Part shown: positions 17,785-26,595 of the stretch, piece after piece
How the letters are laid out: the number at the start of each line of letters is the position of its first letter
Numbering within the stretch: position 1 is the stretch's first letter
From: Levilinea saccharolytica
GTDB lineage: Bacteria > Chloroflexota > Anaerolineae > Anaerolineales > Anaerolineaceae
Reading direction: 5' to 3'
Length of the DNA: 64,000 nt
Assembly (NCBI RefSeq): GCF_001306035.1
Contig: NZ_LGCM01000031.1
Coordinates: 44,291 to 108,290 of the forward strand
Notes under the pieces: model-generated
What the model was told of the DNA's origin: nothing
The model's database searches: none
What the model saw: only the letters and a program-made list of their open reading frames with translations
Made by a program: the position numbers and the translations under genes

Positions 17785-18276
17785 ATGTCACTCTACAGCG
17801 TCACCATCAACGATCGCGAATACAACGTCCGCTTCAACGGCTCGCAAGCCTTTGTCAATGGGGAACCCGTGCAGCTCAACTGGACTCCGCTCAACACCAG
17901 CGGTCTGCACCTCTTACGCCGCGGCCGTCAGGCAGTGGAAGTGCACCTCTCTCAGCCCGAGCCGGAGACCCTCGAATTTCTCATCGGCAGCCGCCGCCTG
18001 CTGGCCCGCGTCGAAGCTCTCCACCAGCGTCTGCGCAAGCGCCCCGCCGCCTCCGCCCCGCAAATTGCCGCCCCCATGCCCGGTCTCATCGTCTCCATCC
18101 TGGTTCAGGAAGGCGATTCAGTCACAAAAGGCCAAACCGTGGCCGTGCTTGAATCCATGAAAATGCAGATGCAGCTGCGAGCCGCCCAAGACGCGCGGGT
18201 TGCCCGTGTCCTGGTTCAGCCCGGTCAGCAAGTGGACAAGAGCCAGGCCATCCTCAGCCTGTCGCCACTCACTTGA
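17785..18276 (+). CDS. Biotin carboxyl carrier protein of acyl-CoA carboxylase
   Basis: A 163-residue protein whose last 75 residues form a biotinyl domain: AAPMPGLIVSILVQEGD, then the biotinylation site ESMKMQ with Lys126, then QPGQQVDKSQAILSL. The N-terminal 80 residues (YSVTINDREYNVRF start) resemble the N part of the carrier of methylmalonyl/propionyl-CoA carboxylases, where it binds the other subunits. GGAGG lies 6 nt before the ATG at 17785; an earlier in-frame Met at 17758 has no ribosome site. With the two genes before it, this completes a three-subunit carboxylase. Confidence 0.92.
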   Translation: MSLYSVTINDREYNVRFNGSQAFVNGEPVQLNWTPLNTSGLHLLRRGRQAVEVHLSQPEPETLEFLIGSRRLLARVEALHQRLRKRPAASAPQIAAPMPGLIVSILVQEGDSVTKGQTVAVLESMKMQMQLRAAQDARVARVLVQPGQQVDKSQAILSLSPLT

Positions 18277-18309
18277 TTTCAGTTCCCGTAATCCTCCATG
18301 CTCTCTTCC

Positions 18310-18349
18310 GCAGGCGCGTGATGTGCGCCGCCTGCCACCCTATTTTTTT
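18310..18349 (+). terminator. Hairpin plus T7 run between carrier gene and megasynthase (possible attenuator)
   Basis: GCAGGCG (18310-18316) pairs with CGCCTGC-type sequence at 18329-18335, with one bulged base and two more pairs inside, and a TTTTTTT run follows at 18343-18349, only 14 nt before the megasynthase ATG. It looks like an intrinsic terminator but lies within an apparent operon, so partial readthrough is likely. Confidence 0.6.
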
Positions 18350-18363
18350 GCGAGGCACTTTCC

Positions 18364-21300
18364 ATGAACGAAATGAAACCCGTTGCCGTTGTCGGCCTGG
18401 GGGCAATTTTACCGGACGCTCACGACGTCCCCATCTTTTGGGAACGACTCAAGAGCGGCTATCACGCCGTCCGTCCCGTCCCTTTGGGGCGCTGGGACCC
18501 GGCCCTCTATTTTGACCCTGACCCATCCGTTCCCGATAAGACCTACACCAAAATCGGCGCATGGGTGCAGGGCTTCAGCTTCGAACCCCTCAAACTGGGC
18601 ATTCCCATCCCGCTCAGCGTGCTCAATGCCATGGATGACGCCCAAAAATGGGCCATTGCCGCTGCCCGTCAGGCCCTGGATCATTACGGCTATCCCCAGC
18701 GCAGCCTGAACCCCGAACGGGTGGCCGTCATCCTGGGCAACGCCCTCGCCGGTGAATATCATTACCGCACCAGCCTGCGCATTCATCTGCCCGAATTCCT
18801 CTCCGCCCTCTCCGAAGTGGAGGATTTTCAAAATCTGCCGGCGTCCGTCCAGCAGGCCCTCCTCGGCGGCTTCAGCCGCAAGCTGCAAAGCGCCATCCCT
18901 GCCATCACCGAAGATACCATGCCGGGCGAGCTGTCCAACATCATCGCCGGCCGCGTCTCCAACGTTTTCAACTTCGCCGGCCCCAACTTCGTCACCGATG
19001 CCGCCTGCGCCTCCTCTCTGGCGGCCCTCCAATCCGCCGTGGAAGGCCTCAACGCCTACCATTTTGACGCCGTCCTCACCGGCGGTGTGGACCGCAACAT
19101 GGGGGTTGAGTCGTTCGTCAAATTCAGCAAAATCGGCGCCCTCAGCCCCGACGGATCCCGTCCCTATGCGGCGGGGGCCAATGGTTTTGTCATGGGCGAA
19201 GGCGCAGCCCTCTTCCTGCTCAAACGCCTGGAGGACGCCGAAAAAGATGGCGATACCATCTACGCCGTGGTGCGCGGCATCGGCTCCAGTTCGGACGGCA
19301 AAGGCAAGGGCATCACCGCCCCCAACCCCGCCGGTCAGCAGCGTGCCATCCTGCGCGCCTGGCAGAACGCCGGCCTCGACCCCGCTACCATCGGCATGAT
19401 CGAAGGTCACGGCACTTCCACCCGCGTCGGGGATGTGGTGGAAGTCGCCAGCCTTAACGATGCCCTGGGCGCCTCCAACCTGCCTGCTCAGTCCGTGGCC
19501 CTCGGCTCGGTGAAATCCAACATCGGCCATCTCAAAAGCGCCGCCGGGGCCGCCGGTCTGCTCAAGGTGGTGCTGTCCCTGCACCACCGTCAAATTCCGC
19601 CCTCGGTGAATTTTGAACAGCCCAACCCGCAAATCCCGTTCCATACCACGCCCTTCCGCGTGCCCACCCAGTTAACGGACTGGGAAAACCGCGGTGAGCA
19701 CCCCCGCCGGGCTGCGCTCAGCTCCTTTGGCTTCGGCGGCACCAATTTCCACGTGGTCGTGGATGAATACGTGCCGGGTGTGGCCCTCTCAGCCTCTCGC
19801 CTGTACCCCGGTGCGGCCCTCAGCGCCGCCGAGGCCGCCCCCACCCCCGTCCTTACGCCGGCAGCCGCCGCCGCGCCCGCCGCGGAGGACGCTCAGGTGC
19901 TTCAATGGGTGACCGCCCTGGTCGCCGAAAAAACCGGCTATCCCCCCGAAATGCTCGATTCCAGCCTCGATCTGGAAGCTGACCTGGGGGTGGATACCGT
20001 CAAACAAGCCGAGCTGTTCGCCGCGGTTCGCAGCCATTACGACATCCCCCGCCGCGAAGACCTGCGCCTGTCGGATTACAATACCCTGGAAAAAGTGGCT
20101 GCTTTCGTCACCAGCAGCCGTCCTTCCCAGCCGGCTGCCGCGCCCATTCCCGCCCCAGCCGCACCCGTCCCAAGTGCGCAGTCCGCAGCCCAGCCTGCGC
20201 CCAGCGCCTCGCTGAGCCAGGACCTGCTCTTTTTGTCCGCGCCCACGGTTGAAGCCCTGAATGCGCAGGTCGAACACACCGCCGCGGCCTGGGCGGAAGG
20301 CCGTCCAGCCCAGCCTGCCCCCGCGGAACCTCCCCAGGCACACCGTCTGGCCCTCATCGGCGACCCTGCTAGCCCCGCCGAGACCGCCAAACGCCTGGAA
20401 AAGGCACAAAAAGCCCTGCAAACGTCCTCTGCTGCGGGTTGGGCCGCCCTGGCCACTCAGGGCATCTTCTACGCCGCCCACCAGCCGGGCAAGACCGCCT
20501 TCCTCTTCCCAGGGCAGGGGTCTCAGTACGCGGATATGCTCCGCGATCTGTGCCCCGTGGAGCCGGTCATCCAACGCACCTTCGAAGAGGCCGACGCGGT
20601 CATGACCCCCATTTTAGGGCGGCCCCTCACCGATTTCATCTTCACCCGCCCAGACGAGCCGGATACCAGCCGCGCCGAACAGGAACTGCGCAACACCGCC
20701 ATCACCCAGCCCGCTGTCCTCACCGCCAATGTGGCCCTGCTGCGCCTCTTGCAGCAGTACGGCTTTTCCCCCGACTGGGTCATCGGCCACAGTCTGGGCG
20801 AATATGCCGCCCTGGTGGCCGCGGGTGTGCTCACCTTCGCCGAAGCCCTGGAAGTGGTCAGCGCGCGCGGGCGCGAGATGAGCAAAGTGGCCATGGCCGA
20901 TAACGGCTGTATGGCTGCCGTTTCCGGCCCGATTGGCGAAGTGCAGCGTCTGCTCCAGCAGGTCCCCGGCTACGTGGTCATCGCCAACCTGAACAGCCCC
21001 GTCCAATCGGTCATCGCCGGGGAAACCGCCGCGGTGGAAGCCGCCATCGCCTTGTTCCAATCCGCCAACATCCAGGCGGTCAAAATCCCGGTTTCACACG
21101 CCTTCCATTCCAAAATCGTCGCCCCCGCCAGCGAACCCCTGCGCCAGGTGATCAGCCGCATGCAGATGCAATCCCCGCGCATCCCCGTCGTCGCTAACGT
21201 CACCGGCCAGGCCTACCCCGCCCAGCCCGCTGCCGTTCTGGATCTGCTGGCCCAGCAGGTAGCTGCACCGGTGCAGTTCATCCGCGGCGTCCAGACTCTG

Positions 21301-24300
21301 TGGAATGAGGGCGTGCGCACCTTCGTGGAGGTCGGCCCCAAGCGTGTCCTCACCGCTCTGCTCAGCGACATTCTCAAAGACCGGGGCGGTTGGCTGGCCC
21401 TTTCAACCAATCACCCCCGCAAGGGCGGGGTTCTCTCCTTCCAGGAAGCCCTCTGCGGTCTGTACGCCGCGGGTGCCCGCCCAGCCCAACCCTCCTCCCC
21501 GGCCTTGGTGCCGGCTCCCCAGCCGCAGGTCTCGGCGGCCCCATCCGCTCCCTCCTTCCCCCGCCCATCCGGTTCGGTGGTCATCTCCGGCGCGGGGCTG
21601 GGACTGCCCGGACGTCAGGTGGATATGTTCGCAGAAGATAATGTCGCCCGCATCCTCAGCGGAGACAGCCGCATTGAACCCCTGCCCGAAGAAACCCGTG
21701 CGGCCATGCTGCAAAGGCGCGTCACCCGTCTGGTGAAAAGTGAATCCGGCGCGGTCATGCAGACCATTGATGACCTGGAGCAAACGGTGAAACTGGCCGG
21801 ACAGCGCGGCCATTTTGATTTGGAAGCCGATTTCGGCATTCCCGCCGACCGCACCGAAGCCACCGACATCAGCACTCAGCTGGCCATCGCCGCGGGCATC
21901 GAAGCCCTGCGCGACGCCGGCATTCCCCTGGTGATGGATTACCGTGAAACCAGCAAAGGCACCCTGCTGCCTCACCGCTGGATGCTGCCTGAGCCGCTGC
22001 GCGATGAAACCGGCGTGATCTTTGGCTCGGCCTTCCCTGGGCTCGACCGCATGGCCGAGGAAACCGAGCGTTTCTCCCAGCACCAGCAAATCCTCTCGCG
22101 CATGGCCGAGCTGCAGCAATTGGCCCAGGCCCTCAACGGTAGCGCATCCTCCCCGGTCGCAGCGGAAATTCAATCCCGACTGAAAGCCCTGCAAGCCCAA
22201 CTGGACGCGCTGGATTATCATTTCGACCGGCGCTTCATCTTCCGCATCCTCTCCATGGGCCACGCTCAGTTTGCCGAAGCCATCGGCGCCCGCGGCCCCA
22301 ATACCCACGTCAATGCTGCCTGCGCCACCACCACCCACGCCCTGGCCGTCGCCGAAGATTGGATCCGCGCCGGGCGTGCGCGGCGGGTGGTCATCATCTC
22401 CGGCGATGATGTCACCAGCGGCGCGCTTTCCCGCTGGGTGGGAACCGGCCTGCTGGCTTCCGGCGCCGCCACCACCGAAGGCGCCCTGCGCCTGGCCGCC
22501 CTGCCCTTTGACCGCCGCCGCAACGGCATGATCATGGGCGTGGCCGCTGCCGCCCTGGTGGTCGAAGCCCAGGATGCTCTGCTGGAACGCGGCATGACCG
22601 GCATTTGTGAACTGCTCGCCGCGCAGATTGGCAACTCCGCCTTCCACGGCACTCGCCTGGACGTGGATCACGTCAGCCGCGTGATGGAAACCCTCCTGCT
22701 GCAGGCTGAACAGCGCTTTGGCCTCTCGCGCAGCCAGATCGCCCCGCGCGCCCTGTTCATGTCGCACGAGACCTATACCCCTGCCCGCGGAGGCAGCGCC
22801 TCGGCCGAAATTCACGCCCTGCGCCGTACCTTCGGCGCCCAGGCCAACCAGATCCTCATCACCAATACAAAAGGCTTCACCGGCCACACCATGGGCGTCG
22901 GCGTCGAGGATGTCGTCGCTGCCAAAGCCCTGGAACTGGGACAGGTTCCTCCGATCGCCCATTACGACGAGGATTTTCAGCCGGACCCTGAGCTAGGCGA
23001 CCTGAACCTCTCCAAAGGCGGCTCGGCTCCCGTGGAATATGCCCTGCGCCTGGGCGCTGGCTTTGGCTCGCAAATTGCTATGGCTCTCTTCCGCAAGATT
23101 CCCGCCCCCCACGGGCGAAAAGACCCCCGCCGCTATCAGGACTGGCTGAAAGCCGTTTCCGGCGCGGCCCAGCCGGAGACCGAGGTGGTGCAGCACACGC
23201 TGCGCATCCGCCATGCCGGTCCGCCCGCCCAAAAACCGCAGCCGTCCTCCTGGCGTCCCGGAGCCGTCCCCACGGCCTGGGCCGAAGCCCCCGCACCTGC
23301 TGCTGTCATGATAGAGGAACTCCCCGCACAACCAGAAATCAACGTGCAGCCCCTGCCCGTCCCCACAGCTCCAGCCCCAACCTCAACGCCGGATACAGCC
23401 GCCGTGCTTGCCTTCATCACCCAGCAGGTCAGCGAGAAAACCGGTTATCCGGCCGAAATGCTCGACCCCGATCTGGATCTGGAAGCTGATTTGGGCATTG
23501 ACACCGTCAAGCAGGCTGAACTCTTCGCCGCCGTGCGCACCCATTACAATATCCCCCGCCGCGAGGATTTGCGCCTTTCGGATTACAACACCCTCGCGCG
23601 CGTGGCGGGTTTTGTCACCAGCGCCCTGGGGCAGCCCTCTCAGCCCTCCCAACCGGTATCTCCCCTGGAAACACCGCCCACGCAGGCAGAACCCCAGCCC
23701 TCCCCGGCCATATCCCCCCTGCAAACACCACCCACACAGGTAGAACCTCAGCCCTCCGCGCCGCAGGTGGATGCGGTCAAGGCTTTCATCACCCAACTGG
23801 TCAGCGAAAAGACCGGCTACCCGCCCGAAATGCTCGACCCCGATCTGGATCTGGAGACTGACCTGGGCATTGACACCGTCAAGCAGGCCGAGCTGTTCGC
23901 CGCCGTACGCACGCATTACAACATCCCCCGCCGTGAGGATCTGCGTCTCTCCGATTACAACACCCTGGAGAAAGTCCAGCGCTTTGTCCTCGACCAGCAG
24001 GCCGCCCCTGCCGCCGCGCAAGCTGAACCCGAGGCGGCGGCCGCGCCAATCGAGCCGGACAGCGCGCCCATTCTGCGCCGTGTGCCGCGGGCTGTGCTGC
24101 GCCCGCGCCTGGCCGTGTGCGCCCCCACCGGCGTCCCCTGGGGCGCGGGGGTGCGCGTGCTCATCTTGGGCGCGCCCAAAATCGCCGCAGCCCTCCAGCG
24201 CCGTCTGGAAGCCCAACAGCTCCAACCCATCCTTATCCCCAGCGGCCCCGCTGTCCAGGTACAGTCCGCCCTCACCCAGGCCCTCGAAAGCGGTCCCATT

Positions 24301-26595
24301 CAGGGCGTTTTCTGCCTCAGCGGGCTGGAGCCAGAGCCTGATGTGTTGGAATCGCCTTCCGGCGCATGGTACGTGGCGGTGGAAGAGCGCATCTTAGCCC
24401 TGGCCGCCGTCATGCGCACCCTGCCGCCCACAGCCTTCCTCCTCACCGCCACGCGCATGGGCAGCCTGGGCGGCTATGGGGCCTCCTCCCCTGCCGCTCC
24501 GGGCGGCGGCGCCTTGAGCGGCTTCACCAAGTCGCTGGCCTGGGAGCGGCCTACCGCCCTCATTAAGAATGTGGACTTCCCCAAAAACGCTCGCCCCGCC
24601 TGGATGGCCGAACGCCTCACCGGCGAATGTCTCTCCGACCCCGGCGCGGTGGAAATCGCCTGGCAGGACGGACAGCGCTTCACCTTCTCGTTGATCGAAG
24701 CCCCTGCCGCCAGCCCCACCCTCGATCTGGGGCCAGAACCCGTGTTCCTCATCAGCGGCGGAACCGCGGGCATCGTCCTGCCTATTCTGCGCGACCTGGC
24801 CAGCCGCGTCCGCGGGCGTTTCTATTTGGTGGGCAGCCGTCCTTTGCCCGCTGAAAACGACCCCGACCTGCTCCTGCTCCAGTCAGACCGCGGTCAGCTG
24901 CTGCGCCAATGGCACGCTCAGGCGGCCAGCCAGGGGCAGCGCTTGGCGCCCGCCGTCTTGGAGGCCCGCCTGGCCGCTCTGGAGCGCTCCGCGGCCGCCC
25001 TGCGGGAAATTCGCCAATGGCAGTCCCGCGGAGTGCAGGTCACCTACCTGTCCTGCGACCTCACCGATCCCGACCAAATCGCCGCGTTGGTTGAGCAGGT
25101 GCAGCAGCGCGAGGCGCAGGTAGATGTGTTCATCCACGCCGCCGGAACCGAGCGCAGCCGCAAGCTTGAATCCAAGCCCGACTCCGAAATTCAGCAGGTT
25201 CTGGCGGTCAAATTGGGCGGTTTCACCGGCCTGCTGCGCGCTCTGCAAGGCGCTAATCGCTGGCCCAAGGCGGTGGTCAGTTTCAGTTCCATCGCCGGGC
25301 GCTTTGGCAACGCCGGTCAAACCGACTATGCCGCCGCCAATGACGGCTTGGCCCGCCTCGGCGCCCACCTGCAAGGCCGCTTCCCCGCCGCCCGCTGGAT
25401 CACCATGGATTGGGGGGCCTGGGCCGAGGTCGGCATGGCCAGCCGCGGCAATCTCCCCAAATTAATGGAAAAAGCCGGCATCGAAATGCTCCAGCCCGTT
25501 GCTGCCGCGCCCCTGGTCTATCGTGAGATCACCTCCGGAGGAGGCGAAGTCATCCTGGCGGGCGCCTTGGGCCACTTAGCCTCGCCGCGCGCCGCCCTGG
25601 AAAGCCTGGATTTGGAAAAAGCCAACCAGGCCCTCACGGCTGGGCAGCCCATCCACGTCATGCTCAGCCGTGCTGCTGGCATGGATCTGCACGAAGGGCT
25701 GCGCCTGGAAGCCGAGCTGGATCCCAATCAGGAACCCTTCCTGAAGGATCACGCCCTCAACGGTGTTCCCCTCCTCCCCGGCGTCATGGGCATCGAAGGG
25801 TTCGCCACCGCCGCCCGCCATGTGGCCACCTGCCTCGCCTCCGAGCAGGGAGAATTCCGCGTGACCGGCCTGGAGGACATCCAATTCCTCACCCCCCTCA
25901 AGTTCTACCGCGGTGAAAAACGGCGCATCACCTGGAAGGCCCAGGTCTTCCACGAGAAAGCCGGTCTAGAAGCCCGGGTCAGCCTGCATTCCACCTTAGC
26001 CCTTCGCAGTCGCCAACCGGAAGTCGTGCAGCATTTCAAAGCCCGCGTGCACTTGCAGCCGCTGGGGCAGTCCCTGGCCGCCCCCACCATCCAGCCGCCG
26101 CATTGGAACGGCGCGCCCAAGATTTGTGCGGATGATATCTACCGCCTGTATTTCCACGGCCCGGCCTTTCAGGTCCTGGATTGCGTGCAGTCCAGCGAGG
26201 GAGCCGTCCTGGGCCGCCTGCGCGCCGACCTGCCTGCCTTCACCTACGCGCAGCAGCCCCTGGAAACCGCCCCCATCTTGGTGGAGCTGTGTCTGCAAAC
26301 CGCGGGCATCTACGAAGTGGGCCTCACCGGCAGCCTCAGCCTGCCCAGCGCCATCGGCCGGCTCAAGGTGTACCTTCAGCCCGAAGCGGCTGCAGAACCC
26401 CTGTTTGCGCGGGTGGTTCCCAGCCGCCTTCCCGACGGCGGCCTGTCGTTTCAGGCCTGGGTCACGGATTCGTCCGGGCGCGTCTTCCTGGAAATGGACG
26501 GCTACCGCACAGCAACCCTGCCCTATTCCGTATCCGCCGATCTGCTCGCCCCGCTGCAGGCCGTCATCCAGCCCCCCTCCGGGTCAGCCGCATGA
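18364..26595 (+). CDS. PUFA-synthase-like type I megasynthase: KS-ACP-AT-KS-ACP-ACP-KR-DH
   Basis: A 2743-residue multienzyme related to PfaA. Order: PfaA-type ketosynthase (about 1-470) with DAACASSL (Cys215), EGHGTST (His349) and SNIGHLKSA (His389); ACP1 (about 507-590); malonyl-type acyltransferase (about 690-1010) with GHSLGEY (Ser810) and the HAFH signature ending at His915; second, divergent ketosynthase (about 1070-1590) with NAACATTTH (Cys1320), MSHETYT (His1468) and GFTGHTMG (His1508); ACP2 and ACP3 (about 1675-1870); ketoreductase (about 1900-2370) with FLISGGTAGI, Ser2309, Tyr2322 and Asn2326; hot-dog dehydratase (about 2440-2720) with DHALNGVPLLPG (His2463). No enoyl reductase or thioesterase is inside; a separate PfaD is nearby. 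All three ACPs read DTVKQAE, with Thr545, Thr1714 and Thr1838 where the phosphopantetheine Ser is expected. Product unknown; probably a long-chain or secondary lipid. Confidence 0.9.
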   Translation: MNEMKPVAVVGLGAILPDAHDVPIFWERLKSGYHAVRPVPLGRWDPALYFDPDPSVPDKTYTKIGAWVQGFSFEPLKLGIPIPLSVLNAMDDAQKWAIAAARQALDHYGYPQRSLNPERVAVILGNALAGEYHYRTSLRIHLPEFLSALSEVEDFQNLPASVQQALLGGFSRKLQSAIPAITEDTMPGELSNIIAGRVSNVFNFAGPNFVTDAACASSLAALQSAVEGLNAYHFDAVLTGGVDRNMGVESFVKFSKIGALSPDGSRPYAAGANGFVMGEGAALFLLKRLEDAEKDGDTIYAVVRGIGSSSDGKGKGITAPNPAGQQRAILRAWQNAGLDPATIGMIEGHGTSTRVGDVVEVASLNDALGASNLPAQSVALGSVKSNIGHLKSAAGAAGLLKVVLSLHHRQIPPSVNFEQPNPQIPFHTTPFRVPTQLTDWENRGEHPRRAALSSFGFGGTNFHVVVDEYVPGVALSASRLYPGAALSAAEAAPTPVLTPAAAAAPAAEDAQVLQWVTALVAEKTGYPPEMLDSSLDLEADLGVDTVKQAELFAAVRSHYDIPRREDLRLSDYNTLEKVAAFVTSSRPSQPAAAPIPAPAAPVPSAQSAAQPAPSASLSQDLLFLSAPTVEALNAQVEHTAAAWAEGRPAQPAPAEPPQAHRLALIGDPASPAETAKRLEKAQKALQTSSAAGWAALATQGIFYAAHQPGKTAFLFPGQGSQYADMLRDLCPVEPVIQRTFEEADAVMTPILGRPLTDFIFTRPDEPDTSRAEQELRNTAITQPAVLTANVALLRLLQQYGFSPDWVIGHSLGEYAALVAAGVLTFAEALEVVSARGREMSKVAMADNGCMAAVSGPIGEVQRLLQQVPGYVVIANLNSPVQSVIAGETAAVEAAIALFQSANIQAVKIPVSHAFHSKIVAPASEPLRQVISRMQMQSPRIPVVANVTGQAYPAQPAAVLDLLAQQVAAPVQFIRGVQTLWNEGVRTFVEVGPKRVLTALLSDILKDRGGWLALSTNHPRKGGVLSFQEALCGLYAAGARPAQPSSPALVPAPQPQVSAAPSAPSFPRPSGSVVISGAGLGLPGRQVDMFAEDNVARILSGDSRIEPLPEETRAAMLQRRVTRLVKSESGAVMQTIDDLEQTVKLAGQRGHFDLEADFGIPADRTEATDISTQLAIAAGIEALRDAGIPLVMDYRETSKGTLLPHRWMLPEPLRDETGVIFGSAFPGLDRMAEETERFSQHQQILSRMAELQQLAQALNGSASSPVAAEIQSRLKALQAQLDALDYHFDRRFIFRILSMGHAQFAEAIGARGPNTHVNAACATTTHALAVAEDWIRAGRARRVVIISGDDVTSGALSRWVGTGLLASGAATTEGALRLAALPFDRRRNGMIMGVAAAALVVEAQDALLERGMTGICELLAAQIGNSAFHGTRLDVDHVSRVMETLLLQAEQRFGLSRSQIAPRALFMSHETYTPARGGSASAEIHALRRTFGAQANQILITNTKGFTGHTMGVGVEDVVAAKALELGQVPPIAHYDEDFQPDPELGDLNLSKGGSAPVEYALRLGAGFGSQIAMALFRKIPAPHGRKDPRRYQDWLKAVSGAAQPETEVVQHTLRIRHAGPPAQKPQPSSWRPGAVPTAWAEAPAPAAVMIEELPAQPEINVQPLPVPTAPAPTSTPDTAAVLAFITQQVSEKTGYPAEMLDPDLDLEADLGIDTVKQAELFAAVRTHYNIPRREDLRLSDYNTLARVAGFVTSALGQPSQPSQPVSPLETPPTQAEPQPSPAISPLQTPPTQVEPQPSAPQVDAVKAFITQLVSEKTGYPPEMLDPDLDLETDLGIDTVKQAELFAAVRTHYNIPRREDLRLSDYNTLEKVQRFVLDQQAAPAAAQAEPEAAAAPIEPDSAPILRRVPRAVLRPRLAVCAPTGVPWGAGVRVLILGAPKIAAALQRRLEAQQLQPILIPSGPAVQVQSALTQALESGPIQGVFCLSGLEPEPDVLESPSGAWYVAVEERILALAAVMRTLPPTAFLLTATRMGSLGGYGASSPAAPGGGALSGFTKSLAWERPTALIKNVDFPKNARPAWMAERLTGECLSDPGAVEIAWQDGQRFTFSLIEAPAASPTLDLGPEPVFLISGGTAGIVLPILRDLASRVRGRFYLVGSRPLPAENDPDLLLLQSDRGQLLRQWHAQAASQGQRLAPAVLEARLAALERSAAALREIRQWQSRGVQVTYLSCDLTDPDQIAALVEQVQQREAQVDVFIHAAGTERSRKLESKPDSEIQQVLAVKLGGFTGLLRALQGANRWPKAVVSFSSIAGRFGNAGQTDYAAANDGLARLGAHLQGRFPAARWITMDWGAWAEVGMASRGNLPKLMEKAGIEMLQPVAAAPLVYREITSGGGEVILAGALGHLASPRAALESLDLEKANQALTAGQPIHVMLSRAAGMDLHEGLRLEAELDPNQEPFLKDHALNGVPLLPGVMGIEGFATAARHVATCLASEQGEFRVTGLEDIQFLTPLKFYRGEKRRITWKAQVFHEKAGLEARVSLHSTLALRSRQPEVVQHFKARVHLQPLGQSLAAPTIQPPHWNGAPKICADDIYRLYFHGPAFQVLDCVQSSEGAVLGRLRADLPAFTYAQQPLETAPILVELCLQTAGIYEVGLTGSLSLPSAIGRLKVYLQPEAAAEPLFARVVPSRLPDGGLSFQAWVTDSSGRVFLEMDGYRTATLPYSVSADLLAPLQAVIQPPSGSAA
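23407..24000 (+). repeat. In-gene tandem duplication of ACP plus linker
   Basis: ACP2 and ACP3 repeat at a spacing of 372 nt (124 residues) and are almost identical over 60 residues (shared LDPDLDLE, LGIDTVKQAELFAAVRTHYN and IPRREDLRLSDYNTL). The linker between them also holds two copies of a 13- to 15-residue unit of the form PLxTPPTQxEPQPS. ACP1 is more diverged. Confidence 0.9.

Noticed and set aside
26181..26591. N-terminal extension of the PPTase frame
   Set aside because: It overlaps the dehydratase coding region; the ATGA overlap start at 26592 gives a normal Sfp-type length.
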